Shown: positions 47,830-61,341, numbered from the stretch's first letter. The stretch is 64,000 nucleotides of DNA from Apis mellifera (GCF_003254395.2 NC_037646.1:4666381-4730380), one strand, 5' to 3'. The notes: generated from the sequence alone by a model not told the origin. A program made the numbers and translations.

Positions 47830-50085
47830 TCGATGCGAATTTATAAGTTGATCCTCCCAGACAAATGGTCGTAAATAAGCGCGCCAGATCTTCAACTACC
47901 GCCTCGTTTTCTCCTCCTTTATATCGAAACTTTGCCAACTTTCGATCGCGCAGCTTAGTCAAAGGCGATAGTCGTCGCTACCTTTTCGGTTTTTATTCAA
48001 AACTTGTTAGTTATTACATCAGAAACTCTTGTTCAAAGAAACAAGAGTGTGATACTTTGGGATCTGTCATGTATCTGCAAATTTATTCAGATATTTATCT
48101 TCTCTGTTGTGTCTCCTATTTTTGACTCAATCTTATTTTTCTGTGTATAGTTTAGAAAAGATTTATTAAGGGAGAAGCATTGAAAAGTATTTATTTTTTC
48201 AAGTTTCGTGTGAAGCATACATTCTTATTTTCTTCCTCCTCTATTCCTAAAGTTTCTTATTCGTGAGATTATAATCTTTGAATGTTGCAGCAACGTTTCT
48301 CTCTTACATTTAACTTGAAAAAATTGAACTTTGTGCTTTTGAGTTGTTCGAAGAAATTTTTCTTTCATAATTTTTCTTCCAGCTTCGCTCAATAGATTTG
48401 TTATTCAGTTTGTCTTAAAGTATTTTCTTGCAGCTTCTTCTGAATAATGTACTGACATTCTCGTTGGGATACGATCAATAAGTTTTGAATAAATGCATTC
48501 TTCAATAAAGTATTTCAAATTATGTGAAAGACAAATTATAGATTGAAAGTGATTCAAACTGAATGCAATATTATATTGTATTGCATTATTGTTTCTTTGG
48601 TCTTTCTTTGTTGTTTATTAAATTAAGAATCGAATAGTCGATTCTTCGATCTTCGTTTGATCTGTCATATTATTTATATGAATCGTACAATATAACGTAA
48701 TAATAGTATTGCTTCGATACATCCAGGTACACAATGTACTTTTTACAATACATTTATCAATTATTTATGGATAAATTTTCATTAAATTACGAATTAAATC
48801 ACGAATATTCTTTTTTCCCTCGAAATTAAATATGCAAATGTGTACATTTATCTAAAATGTATTAAAATTATCATTCGCGTTCTTCTTTATTCTGAGTGAT
48901 GGTTCGTTAATAATTGAGTTATACTACTGCGCCTGTCGCGCACGTTTCGTTTTTCTTCGAATCACTTAGAGTCATTTTAACTCTCGTTGAATGTTGGTGA
49001 ATGTTAAGTGTTTGGTAATGTGCTTCTTGAGACGTTTCATAGAATTACATGACATCACACACGAATGTGAACGTGAAACGTGTAGTAGTCGAATACTCGA
49101 GGAGGAATTCCAAATTGCTTAATTTAACGACCTAAGTTTGTATCACCCTATATAACGGTGAATCGTTATTGAGTTAAGGCTTTCATTCCATTTTAGAATC
49201 AGCATTAAAGGCAAGCGTAACTGTGTTCTTAGTCTTTTCTATTTGCATGATTTTCCTCTTCCTATTTCCGGATACATTCAAATTCGATTAAGAATATTCG
49301 ATTGTTAGATAATGTTTATTTTATTTGACGAAATTTTTTAATCTTATCATGATAATCGGATTGTATTTTTCTTATGAATTTATATTATTTGTACGTGTAA
49401 ATATAGATGAGTATTTCATAAATTTTTATACATACGATTCGTAAATTTTTATAATTTTTAAATTCCAATAAATAAATATTCACTATTCATAACATTAATC
49501 TTCAAAATATATACACATGTTTTAACTTTGATTTAGTTACAATTTTTCTACAACATATTTATTACAAATTTAAATTTTATTGAACCGTAAATTTATAGTT
49601 AATTAACGATAGAAAATATGAGAGAAATATCGAATTCATCGAATTTTATTTTTTTGTTTCAAATTTCAAAATAATTGAAAATCTTCAATTACGTATTTTA
49701 TTTATCGCAAAAATTATATTTACTATAAGAATTTCATAATAATCAACAATTCATTTTCTTTCTGTCCATCAATTATATTCTATCGAAAATTAAAATTTGA
49801 ACAGATTCAAAATTAATTTCTTTCCATTCTTCTCGTGTATTTTATTCATCGTTTCGAAATTAAATAAATTTCTATCGTTTAAAATTTTTAAAGTAGTATT
49901 TCACACTTTTCCTAATTATATTAAAAAAAAAGTTATCTCTTCAATTCAATTAAATTGTCTTTGAAATAATAATTTCGATATCATATTTTAATTCCAATCG
50001 TTTCGATTTTTACTTCATTTTATAAATTCCATCAGAAACGTTTCCTCTTTAATTCTATCGAAACGAAATCACTTCGCATACGTTA
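47830..50085. other. AT-rich non-coding DNA
   Basis: Acceptor-like sites (TTTTTCTTCCAG near 48382 and TTTCTTGCAG near 48434) lack open downstream exons. 48900-49240 is less AT-rich and holds CTATATAACGG, a TATA-like element without a supported gene. Confidence 0.5.
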
Positions 50086-50090
50086 TAATC

Positions 50091-50450
50091 GTGATGGAAG
50101 ATAATGACGAGCGGAAAGTAGATCGCTTAAAATGGTGTCTAGATGTTATGAACGAACGATATATCGATGGATTTCACATCGAGCTTGTCGAGATACCCGC
50201 CACGTACAGTTCTTTCCTATCCTGCGCCGATACGAAAAGCTCGTGGATTCCGAGAGTTCGCTTCATAAGGTTCGACGAAGACATTTGCGTTCCGCTTCGT
50301 TGCCCTCTTCCCGCTTCAATCGACGAGCAGAAAGGGTCGAAGAAGATCTTGGATGCTTATAACCTCGAACCTTGGAGATGCGCGCATCAAAAAGCGGCCG
50401 GTTCCTCTATCTCTCTATCCGTTGTCTGCGTAAAGAGAAAACACAGATGA
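50091..50450 (+). other. Candidate 119-codon ORF
   Basis: Starts with ATGATGGAAG after a long AT-rich tract and ends at TGA. The peptide (MMEDNDERKVDRLKW at the N terminus) is mixed and charged, with no low-complexity run. A second plus frame is open over 50132-50362, which argues that the local GC-richer composition, not selection, keeps frames open. No domain recognised. Confidence 0.12.
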
Positions 50451-50589
50451 TCGCGTTGAATTCGTTTTGTCAAGTAGTTGTTCTCCGGGATATCGATGCT
50501 TTTGAGAAAAATACAGCGAGACGATCTCGAATGTTTGCAGATTCCGTTCCTACAAAAAATCAGAAAGAGAGAGAGAGGAAGGAATAAGA

Positions 50590-52290
50590 AATATTTTTTC
50601 TAGTTTTTTTAGGATCTCGTTTTGGCTAAATTAAATTTGGAAATATTTCATACAATACAAGTGATTACGATGAATTGTCGGTAAGAGGTTTATATTTTTC
50701 GAGTATATTTTTAATTGGATAATTGGATGGTTTTTTAATTAATAATTATAGAAACTATTGAATCTAACGATGGTAAATTTTTAAAAATCCAGGATGTCGA
50801 GATATTGGATGATTGGGAATTACCTTAATAATTATTGGAGATTTCGATACATTTTCTTATAAAGATCATTTTTATAATATAATAAATAATAATAAATGAT
50901 CAAGTTCCTCAAGTCTCGTTTATTAGAAAATTCTCCTGCAAAAATGAAAATTTATTTTTATCATGGTCGTCTTTTAATTAGGACTAGTAATTTCATCTAC
51001 CTTAAGCTCTTTCGTTACCTTAATAAATATTTCAATCCGGTGACAGAATCCATGTATTCTTTATTCGAATTTGTCTTTTTATGCGTGTATAAACTTTTAA
51101 CATTGTTATTTAAATCTAAATCAGTGTCAATTCTACGCTACGCGATGAATATTGAAATAATACGAAAACAATAAATTAAAGCAATTTCAAGACAAAGTAT
51201 ACGCAACAATTAAAATATACATTGAGATAATTGTATTCTTTTTCATTCGAATTTACAATTTATGTAGAATAAAATGAAACGTAATGCGACATACTGTACG
51301 TTTTTCACGTTAATGAATACTATATGCATTAAATTCTTAAGTTTTATCTTCGTATACACGGAGAAAACTCGGTTTGCGGAAGGATAAAGCTCATTAAACT
51401 GCACAAAGCTTTGCTCTCTCATTTCTTTTGCATCCATGTAAATAAGATACAATTTGTCCTCATCCCGTGCAGTTCGATATTTTCAACAACGCTCTCTAAA
51501 ATCCATATTTTGAATTTACTCGATCGAATAATTCCTTTTGTAAGAAGGAGGGATGAATCTTTTATCCAATAATTCCTAAAAATAATATCAATTTCTAAAA
51601 TTCTAAAATTATTATTTTTGAACGTATCTATCTTTAGAATATCGAAGAATCTTTATTTGTTTCACCTTGTTCGAGTTTATATTTTATTTTTCTTCCATGT
51701 ACATTGATTTTTTTTATAGTAAAATGTAAATATTTAATCAATTATTTTAATAGAAATCTTTCGAATGAATCTCATTTTCTATAATTATACTATTTCCATC
51801 ATTGATTAATAGAACGAACCAAAATTAATTACTTACGATAATTAGTAATTACATATTAGTAATTACACATTATGACAGTCAGCATCTAAATTAAATTAAT
51901 TATATCTCTTTTTATATACTCCATAATTGCGAAACATTATAACAGGATCAAATGGAATCATTCGTTATATTTTTTAATTCTCAATTCCATTCAACAGAAA
52001 ATATACTAATGGAAAGTGTACTAATTGAAACATAATCACTCCTACTATATCCAACAATTCAAAGCACCAATTGGAATTATTTCAACTTTTTTGTGTACAC
52101 TTTTGAATTTTCCTTTATTAAATTCTACAAAATTCTAAAATAAATCTCATTTTTTCGAAACATTTGTCATAGGTCATTCAATTTTGATTCGGATAAGACA
52201 ATTGAAAAACCTTCGAGGTTTTGAAAATTCTCTTCCTTTAAAAATCATTTCATCAGAGAAATCCCTTCTCCGTTCATTTATCACCTTCAA
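50590..52290. other. AT-rich non-coding DNA
   Basis: No exon-like element. A 14-bp tandem duplication, ATTAGTAATTACAT then ATTAGTAATTACAC, lies at 51841-51868. Confidence 0.5.
51841..51868. repeat. 14-bp tandem duplication
   Basis: Two adjacent copies differ only at the last base. Each carries a TAATTA homeodomain core. Confidence 0.75.
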
Positions 52291-52293
52291 TCA

Positions 52294-52554
52294 TCAATCC
52301 TCATCGAATCCTCCGACAACCTTAAATCTCCATTTTTTTTTATGACTTTTAACTACTTCCCTCACTCGTTTCCCTCCGTTGATCGAGGATTCGTTCGTTG
52401 TTAACCAGCGAGTTTTCGCATTTTCTGCAATCTTCTGTCCCCGCTCAGAAAGTTCTCTATATCCTATCCTCCGTTGACGGAGGAGAGGGAGGAGGGGAGG
52501 GAAAGGTTTTAAAGGATTCGAAATAGGATTACGCTCATCGATCATCACGCGCAC
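52294..52554 (-). other. Weak candidate ORF
   Basis: From ATG at 52545 the frame runs about 84 codons, with a Pro/Leu-rich start and a basic C-terminal half. It crosses a pyrimidine-rich tract and an A-rich tract at its ends. No domain seen; most likely chance. Confidence 0.07.
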
Positions 52555-53740
52555 CTGTATCTGCCTTAAGCGGCAATATTGGAAGCGGATTTTAACGTCG
52601 GTTTTAACGGTACGTATCGCGTAATATTATCCCGGTATTAATAATACCGATAAATCAACCGTCGTGAGAATAACGTTCGACTTCGGGCAACGATATTCCG
52701 TTGGTAATTCGACAGGATCGAATTGTGCGCAGTGGCACTCTTGGGATACCGTGTATACGGTGTATAGGTGTATCCACACCGTCGTGAATGCTATATTTAT
52801 ATAGAATAATACACGTGGAAATCGGTTGTGTGTAATTAAGCTTGTTACGAATGCATATATTTCTGGAATTGCTGAGGATAGAGTTTAGAGTATTGTATAT
52901 TTCTAACGTTGGTTCACCTGTGTTGCTTCGATTTGCATACGTCGAGTGTCACGATGAGAGTATTGGTTTGCGATCGTTTGGGATTGTTTCTGGAAAAAAT
53001 ATGTAAGTAAGAGAGTGTTTAATTTGGGAAATTAAAGTTTAATGGGGAAAATTTGTTTGATTTGTTTCAAGTTTTATCATTCTCTTCGCAACGTGCTGGT
53101 TAGAAGAAGAGTAAGTGTAAATTAGGCTACGTAAATCTTGGCAATGTTTCAGCTTTGTGAGTTTCATTTGAAAGAAGAAAGATACCTGAAAGTTGAAATA
53201 TTTCAATGTATCTTATGTGAGAAAAGAGACAGATAAAAAGTGAATTACGTTACGAAAATTTCTTAAACAAGAAATAATAAAGAAGGAATACATACTAGCA
53301 ATTATAATAAAAATATCAATCAAATCCATTTTTTAAAACTTTTTCGGATAATCGTATCCTCTCAACCTTAGATTTTAAAAAATTCTCTCTCAATCGTTCT
53401 GAAACTCATTTGAGACAACTTTTTATAATATAATTTCCACGATACATTTGTTACGCATCATCCCTTTTCGCATTATTACCTTGCAAATCATCACACCTTC
53501 CTTGTTATTATATCTCTTTTTACATCATTACACGGAAAATCGTCTTTCAACCAAATAATGAACATCCCTCCCTCCCCCTCTTCTGTCTAAAAGCAGCCTG
53601 TATTGGCGTTTACCAGTGTCTGACGCGCATCGAGACACGAAATGCTCTTCGTGGAGGATATGACATCGGGATGAAAAGAGACGAAATTGCGAGAGGGTGA
53701 ACGTGGGCTATAATGATGTACTTGCAGGATACGCTCGACA
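52555..53740. other. Mixed non-coding DNA with a perfect inverted repeat
   Basis: CGGTATTA at 52633-52640 is followed, after one base, by TAATACCG at 52642-52649, a perfect 17-base inverted repeat able to form a cruciform. GAAGA|GTAAGTGT near 53108 is donor-like without a partner. The rest is AT-rich. Confidence 0.45.
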
Positions 53741-53747
53741 AGGAGAT

Positions 53748-53867
53748 TTAGAGCTGCGGTAACACTTGCACGGTGGTCGTCGACTCGAGACGTCGCTTCT
53801 GCAAGAACGCAATCTGTCCCCACGATAGTTTCTCCACGAATATCGTGGCGGAGTTGTCATAGTTGGG
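53748..53867 (-). other. Candidate terminal exon
   Basis: On the minus strand CCCCTGTATGCGCAG is a plausible acceptor before 53867, and the frame that follows is open for 39 codons to TAA at 53748-53750. The peptide starts PNYDNSATIFVEKLSWGQ, has a balanced composition and ends VLPQL. A second minus frame is open over 53587-53823, so this island tolerates several readings. An 8-bp hairpin, CCACGATA/TATCGTGG (53820-53848), lies inside it. I recognise no family. Confidence 0.15.
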
Positions 53868-53869
53868 CT

Positions 53870-55353
53870 GCGCATACAGGGGTATCGACAGTTGGGAAAA
53901 CCAGTTAATTACTACTTAAATGTACTTAAACTTGGCCAGGAGTTCGGTTTCAACCACCACCTACGAGAAACTGTTTTCCTCGTTCGATTGTAACTCGATA
54001 GACGTGTTACGACCGTGTTATTTCCATCGTCGCGCGAACTATGAAGTTCATGGATTGATTAATTTGGAACGTGGCTAATTGATTGGTCGTTTGTCGAATT
54101 ATCGGGTTTATTTATTTCTTGGAGGTATCGATTCTTGTGCTGATTTTTCTTCAGGGATCATCAACAGTCTTCTTAGGCATCTGTCGAACATCCATTATCT
54201 AAATATCTTAATATCTGAACATTCTATTGTTTGAATTGTATGTTTATACTTACAATGTAGAATAAAGGAAGCTTTCACTTCGTGAACAAAACAGACGTAG
54301 AAGAATCTATTGTGATATCGTGTAAAGTAGATTTCGAATATAGATGTGGAAAGTGTAAGTAGATAGCATTGAGACGTCGTAGAGTGGTTTCAATTCGAGA
54401 AAAACTGAAACAAAAAGGATATTGTTAATAATATTTTAAATTTTAAAATATTAGATACATAGTTGATCTAAGAAAAAAAGAAATGTATGATAAATCAAGG
54501 ATATATATCAATAAAATTGATATTGTATATAAAAAAGAATTTGAATTGACTCCAAGTTTATACGATCTTCGAGGATGAAACTTCAATTTCATTCGACGAA
54601 TTACTATTTAATCTTTGCTCGAGATTCGTGTTTATTTCAGAATTATAATTTTTAACACGAATTTTTCACCCATTTCAATTCTCCTTTCCATTTACAACCG
54701 AGAGAATACGTTTCACGTTGCGCTAATATATGTACGTACACTGCATTAATCTAGAGTTAATAGCTCGAAACAGCGAAAGAACATAATAAAAGCACATGAA
54801 AAAGTACATTGATCGAAGCGTTTAATTGCAATCAGAGCCGGTCACGTTACGACTACGACTGCACACCGGGGCACGAAATTATTCACCATGGAATTCGAAT
54901 AAACGGTTGACGAATACGCATGACTATTTTCCATTGTGATTCCGGTAATTGTTCGCCAGTTCCATTGAACACATTTAACTTTTCAAGACATTATTATGGC
55001 CAAAATGGCGATACCGATAAAACAGCCGTCAGAATTTTTCTCCAACTTCTCGAATTCGAATATTTCCTATCGTATTTCTCCTTTTCTCTCATTTCAACAG
55101 CTTAATTCCGCGCACAGTTTGACAATAGTTCAGGCATCATTATGTCCAATATTTTTATCCTAAACGTAATTCATTGAATTAAATGTCGTATCTTGCCTAC
55201 TTGTACCGTTCTAAGGGAGTAATTATTATAAATTAAAAATGGCACACTCTTTAATAGTATTTTGAAAATATTCAATCAGAAAATTACATGTCCTTCATAG
55301 AAACATAGTTACGTTCGATGTATCTTTTCCTTATTCGAATTCAATGTTCATCG
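53870..55353. other. AT-rich non-coding DNA
   Basis: GGAAAGT|GTAAGTAG near 54353 resembles a donor. No open exon precedes it. Otherwise featureless. Confidence 0.5.
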
Positions 55354-55380
55354 GAAATTATAAATTATAAATTATAAATT
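55354..55380. repeat. (AAATTAT)n heptamer repeat
   Basis: Three to four tandem copies of AAATTAT. Confidence 0.85.
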
Positions 55381-58300
55381 CTACCCTCACATTTCCATAA
55401 TTTATACTCCTCTTCGTTCATCGTGAGTAAGTAAATTAATTAATATTCTCATTTTCAGCGAGACTACATACATCCACGTATACATAAGTATGAAAACGAA
55501 CTTATCAATTCCTTCATCGATAAATAAAAATTGAACAAAATATACACACAAGAACTTTAAAACTTTATACTTTTTCAATTATATCTGTAAAATTCGAATG
55601 GAATAATTATAACCCAAACATTTAACAAATCTTCTGCGTTCGATTTAAATTTACAAGTATAATACATACCCCTCCTCTATCACGTTCTCATTTTTTACCT
55701 TTCCTCCCCCGAAAGGTATATCCCACCGAGATCCATTCTCAGACAACTCCTAGGAATCTACTTACCAGACTTCCGACTTCCGTCTGTTTAGATCGAGCCA
55801 CCCCTCTCAGGGGGTAGGCGATTTACATATCCTTTGCCCCTCCCTCGTTTTCCTCCCTTATATTATTCGAATAGATACACCATTAGCTCCCTGTTCGCAC
55901 CCCTTGCACACGTGCTACCCGTAACTACAACCCGTACAAACCCGTTTCCGGCTCGCTTTGTGTCAACCGAGCCGAGGCGTCGATATCGCGGGCCTCGACG
56001 TCAAGTTTCTGGGCAAATTGCAGTCTCTTACCTAAATCATGGGCCGAAACAATGGCTAATTCCAGGCCACGCTTTCAACCCCGCTTCCGAATCTATCGGC
56101 CCACTTAGCCGCATTGCGGATCTTCCATTTAGGGTTAGGCTGGTTACGTGTTCGCGGGAGCCTCATTCACGCGCCATATATATATATATGTATATGTATA
56201 TGTGTATGTATATGTACATATACACTGGAAAATCCTTGATTTATCTTCCTACGCAACTGTAATCCTGGGAGGCGCAGCAAACCGTCCAACGCAACGAGGC
56301 TTCCTTATCTTTCGCCCACTGTTCCTGGCTTATTTCCCTGGCTTTAAATCAAAAGTATTGGCCGGACACCCTTCCCCCCCCTCCGTTGATCGGGACACCT
56401 CTTTGGGTATTATGGACCCTTTAATAGTCGTAATGGCACGAGAGTTATTTTTCATTTGAATGGAAAGGGATGACGTTGGATCGTTGGATTGGAATTTTTT
56501 TATTAGATTGGAAAAATTGTTGAGATAAATAAAGGGATTAATTTGGTTGTTTTGGATTGATTTTAGGTTGAAATTTTGATGGAATTGGAAAAATGGATCG
56601 TTTGGATCTTGTACATATTTTATTTCGTGTGTAATATTCAATACGATAATCCTTATTGTGAATATATTGTATCGTGGAATATGTAATACTTGAGATATTA
56701 TCTGTGTGATTTAGAAAGTATGTAAAATATGTTATATCAAATCGTGTTATATAATCAACTTGGGATCCAATGTGCTAATTGACTGGATGTCTGAGGAGGA
56801 ATTTAGATTACATTTTAAGGGATGTAAATTAAAGAAATTTAAATAGATTTTAAACATCGTAATGTTTAAATATAGAAAATGATGTTTGGAAAGTGAACGG
56901 AGCCCGGAGTTTAACTGACAAGACAAAGATGATGAACGTAACTTTTCCTTGGGAGCTCATTTTTCTTCGGAATTATCAGAGGCTAAGAATTCAAAGAGGC
57001 ATAAAGTAACTTCGCCGTTTTCATATTCAACGTTTAATACCCTGTTCTCCAGGCAGCGAGTTATTTAAAATATAAAGGATCGCAATTTCCTCGAAACGAT
57101 TTCCACGTTAACTGTTGTCCGATCCTTAATTATTCCCGTTCTTTCATATTTTGCGGAATCTGTAGCTAGTTGTTTGTGATAAACGAGTTTCATGATTGAC
57201 TTTTAGCTTTCTGGATGGAAGAAAAATATAATGAAGGGAGAGTTGATTGGGGTTAATTCAATAAATTTAGAAATCGATAATATTAAAAATAAATGGCAAA
57301 TGAAATAAGATCCAATAATAATTTGATAATTATAAAATAGTAAAAAAGAAAATCGTTGATACCATGAAAGAGAAAGAAAATAAATAATGATATTCATTTA
57401 TTTTGTCAAAACTTCATATCTCTAATCATTTTTCTTCCTTTCTCTGATGAGCAAAATTTTTAAACAGGACGAACATTTAATTTATCAACATATAAAAATG
57501 AACGAATATATGTAAATCAAAGTATCATCTTGTAAAATGCGATTACATGCAATTCTTGGAAATTTATTTGATCTCTGATTCAGAGCTTGGATAATTTTTC
57601 TTTCTCTTTCCTTTATTTTTAATACATGGTGAACAGTGATTAGCGATGCAAACAACTTTGAGCAAAATATTTTCCCTCGAAGCTGTTTTAATAAGAAATA
57701 TAAATAAGTATCAGGGGATTCAGGTTTTTTAGAATGGTTATGAGCGGCGTATAAAATTACAGTTTACTTGCTCGCGATTGATTGATTGAATCCATTGTGG
57801 CACGATGACGTAAGAAGTATCCATGTACCAGAATTTCTCGATATACTGGTATATTATCATCCATTGTGCGAGCTCTTAGCATTTTTATTATGAAGATATT
57901 GTATAGAATTCATTCATCTTCCCTGATACATTCAAGTCATACAATTTCTATAATGCAGTTTTCTTATTTAAAAATTGTATTCACCATCCGTTTTTTGAAA
58001 GTAATTTAATCAAAATAAAATTTAAAAATGGGAGGAGGAATACTCGAGGAAAATTCGATCAAGATTTTATTTAACAATTTTTCGATGAAAAAACTGTTTT
58101 CAAAGAAATAAAAACGGTTTTCCAGAACAATAATTCATTAGGCCTTTACATTATACAGACCACATCACAACCACAAAATAGTGTTTGCCTCATGAATTAA
58201 TATGGAACCCCATAACGGTACTTACACGGACCACTAACTGAAATCAATTTCGATGATCATCACGAATATCAGCCGCAAAATTCATCATAGCTCGATGATA

Positions 58301-58590
58301 CACTGTCCACTACTACCAAAAATTTCTATTCCTACGTTATTTTTATTTTTTTGTTCTCGAAAATTTTGTTATCGAAATTGATACAGTTTTCACGTAAATC
58401 TATTAAAAAATAGCGTGCGAATAAAGAAAATCTACAACGATTCTATTGTATTAAACCTCATTCAAAAATATATTAAATTTCAACACTGCTTGACGATTGA
58501 TAAAAAGCTAGTCGAATAACAGTGGGCGTTGATACAAATGCAAAAAAAAAAAAAACACAAAGAAAGAAGACTTTTTTGTCTTCGATCTTC
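55381..58590. other. GC-richer island then AT desert
   Basis: 55690-56420 is GC-richer, with a C8 run at 56374-56381 and a 142-codon frame that runs into a (TA)/(TG) microsatellite. 56460-58590 is AT-rich with no credible exon. Confidence 0.45.
56176..56224. repeat. Compound (TA)n/(TG)n microsatellite
   Basis: Alternating TA with interspersed TG dinucleotides over about 49 bases. Confidence 0.9.
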
Positions 58591-58592
58591 TT

Positions 58593-58634
58593 CTTTTACA
58601 GATGACGTGGTGGTCTTTTACAGATAAGTGGTCA
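58593..58634 (+). repeat. 22-bp duplication of an acceptor-like segment
   Basis: CTTTTACAGATGACGTGG at 58593-58610 recurs as CTTTTACAGATAAGTGG at 58615-58631. Both copies end a pyrimidine stretch in CAG, so the block contains two candidate splice acceptors 22 bases apart. Confidence 0.65.
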
Positions 58635-59518
58635 GGTTTATAAAAAAGTTGGCAAATATTTAATAATTGGATAAAAGTGGACGAAAATTAAAATTCGTTA
58701 AATCTCTCATTTCATAAAACACGATAAAACATCCCTAAAACTCCGAATCAAAACTTTCGATCGAAAAAAATAAAGAATCGTTCCGTTAAAATAACCAATT
58801 TCTTAAAATAACCTAGCAATAAATTTAACACATGTTAACGTTTTAAGAATTTTACGAAACCAAATTTTTGTTTCGAAGACCAACTTCGATTTTCCATTAC
58901 GATTGTGAAAAAAAAATAACAAATTTTAAAAAGCGACGACGGTGTACAAATTCGACGTCCCAGTTAAAATTTGAGGGAGGCACAGACGAATCAACAATTT
59001 AACAGAGGGAGAGAGAGAGAAAAAGAGAGAAAGTAAAAAAAAAAGAACGAGAAGAAATTCCAATTTCACAGTTAGTTATCATTCACGCGCGCCTCGTTTC
59101 AATTTCCAACCCTCCTCCCTTTGCGGGAATCATTCGCGGGAATAACCGATCCGACTATTTGGCAACGATGGTTAGATTTAATGTCGCGAATATATAGAAA
59201 CGAAATTATGGAGTGGACCTCTCCTCTCCCCCTCCCCTCTTCTCTCGGATAACAAACAACGGCGGCATCGTGGGTGGAATTGAAAATCGCGATAGACACC
59301 CACCATAGGCACGCCATATCCATACGTACGTGGACGCCCGACGTCCAACTCGTCACCGCGAATTTTTTGCATTCGTGTGTGCAAGTGGGCCATTACGGTG
59401 TCGCGTAAATGAAGCTGCACCGGGCGGCGGATTAACTTTTATTTTGCGTGAAATAAACGGGGGGAAGAGGGGCGAGAGCGGAAACACGGGTAAAAGTTTC
59501 CAAGTTCCCTTTCGCCTT

Positions 59519-59567
59519 TCTCTCTCTCTCTTTATCTGTCTATCTGTCTATCTATCTATCTATCTCT
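59519..59567. repeat. (TC)n-(TCTG/TCTA)n compound microsatellite
   Basis: TC repeats pass into TCTG and then TCTA tetramers. It encodes the LSVYLSIYL stretch of an artefactual frame. Confidence 0.9.
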
Positions 59568-59840
59568 GCGCGCACGCTATCCCCCGCGATCGATGAATTT
59601 TTCAACTGGCAACAGTCGTACGAGTTTAGTATATGGCCGTGCGCGCTCATGGGGCATTAACTTCAAAAGGGTCATTCGCGCGAGCTAAACAAGCACTAAA
59701 AAAACTCGAGGCTCGTTCAACACCGCGTTCAACCGGTCGTCCCGGAAAACGCGTGGAATTTTCACCGTGAAACTTTTCCCGCGTGGGCCTCTACCGTCTT
59801 TCTCCACCCGCGTCGTTCCTCTTTCTCTCTCTGTTCTACG

Positions 59841-59885
59841 TGTATATAGGCATATATGTATATGTGTATATATATATATATATAC
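59841..59885. repeat. Compound (TG)/(TA)n microsatellite
   Basis: TGTATA units followed by uninterrupted TA of about 18 bases. Confidence 0.85.
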
Positions 59886-60786
59886 GTAGGCGCATTGGTC
59901 GTGGGTGCGGATGCAGATGGGCGTTCCGCATTTTGTCGTCCAGCCGCGAAATCGTTTCGCTTTAATACCCCGTTCAAAATTCGAGGCTGTCGGTTCCCTG
60001 GAAAGTACGTCGCTTTAGATGGGACGCGGAGCATAATATATGCGGACAAATGCGACGAAATCTAATGTTTTCCCCTCCCCTCCTATTTCGCATTGAACCC
60101 GAAACAAATGGTAACGCGAAACTGGAATGATGGAAACTTTTAATGGGACGTACCGTGGTCGATCGATGTGCTTCCTCTTGGTTTCTATATTACGCGATTT
60201 CTTTTTATCCTCGTTGGAAACGGTTATGGAAATTTCGTCGCTGTTTTTGTAATTTGCGCCATTCATTATTGTACTTCTTATTACGTAATACTTTGCGCTA
60301 TGCCAGTTTTATGTTAATCGTGAGTTTATCTATAGATCAATGTAGTCATTTTATAATTATTTTTTCAACAGTTTCATTTTTTTTTCTTCCAAGAATCTAA
60401 AACAGAAATCAATATATTCGTTATAATCAATAATTCCTCTTAATCAATAATAATTCATCAATGAAGAATGTAAGATGAAAATCAATACGTATTTCTATCC
60501 TCCCCTTAACTCCAATTAATAATTCCCTCGCAATTTTTTTCCTTCTAAGATGAAAATCGATACTTCTTTTCCCTGTCTAACACAATCGATAAACCCTTTC
60601 CAATAAAAACGAAAACCCAGAAGCCAGCAGGGAGGGGAAAAGAAGTGTGGCCAAACTTGAGACAACAATGGCCGCGCGAGATCACGGGACAATGAGAAGG
60701 TTGGATGTTCGAGTTAATAAGGAAAAATCGTGTGCACGGTGAACGGGCCAGGTGTCGACGACGTCGCGGCATTACTCGAGAACTAA

Positions 60787-61215
60787 TTGCCCTCGTATTA
60801 TCTCCATCCCCTACCGGTTCAGCCTCGTAATCAACCAGCCGCAAGACCTGTCTATCACAGTCCTCCAGGTGGCAGTGTTGTAATTTGCAAGCCGATATCG
60901 CAACAACACCGTGTTTACCGTTACATCTGTCAGGCTAATGGACCCAGATTAAGGCTTAGCCCGTTATCGTTACCCCCGAAGCGTATCAATGTCTTTCTAG
61001 CCACCGTTGTCGCGGTTACCCTCCCTACTTGTCCACGTGAAATCCTGACTGACCTGTTAATTGTAAGCCCGCGAGCCAACACCGATAATGGTGCTGTTTC
61101 TACCGACGTCCCTGTTAATACGTTCCTTGCTACTGTATCAGCGTTGCGCCACCTAACACCCCACTCTCCCGCTGATTTTCAGTTTGGCAAGGAACTGCAC
61201 TGGCTTTCTGAATAA
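60787..61215 (+). other. Weak candidate ORF with acceptor near its end
   Basis: A 142-codon frame in a GC-richer island has no recognisable domain and no ATG at its first codon. Near its end TCTCCCGCTGATTTTCAG (ending at 61182) is a good acceptor, followed by 33 bases encoding FGKELHWLSE and a stop. A tiny terminal exon is possible, but no partner donor was found. Confidence 0.1.
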
Positions 61216-61341
61216 TGGGGGGTGGAGCGAGTGGCGACAGGACGGATCGAACGAGGGTATTTTGATATTTGGGAATGTGATCGCGCTGTGTGTGTTCGCG
61301 TACAACCGTAGGTTTTTAATAAATGTAGAAATGTCTTAGCG

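Larger units (their letters stand above)
58640..60780. other. Mixed non-coding DNA with microsatellites
   Basis: 58640-59080 is AT-rich and includes a (GA)n at about 59009-59033. 59090-60200 is CpG-rich, with frames on both strands that pass through the TA/TG and TCTA repeats. 60300-60580 is AT-rich. Confidence 0.45.

Noticed and set aside
56131..56142. Telomere-like TTAGG units
   Set aside because: Only about two imperfect units (TTTAGGGTTAGG); not an array.
59762..60049. Minus frame with Tyr-Ile-His repeats, and overlapping plus frames
   Set aside because: Produced by the compound TG/TA microsatellite at 59841-59885.
60867..60880. miR-34-like TGGCAGTGT
   Set aside because: The match covers only the seed, with no complementary arm nearby.
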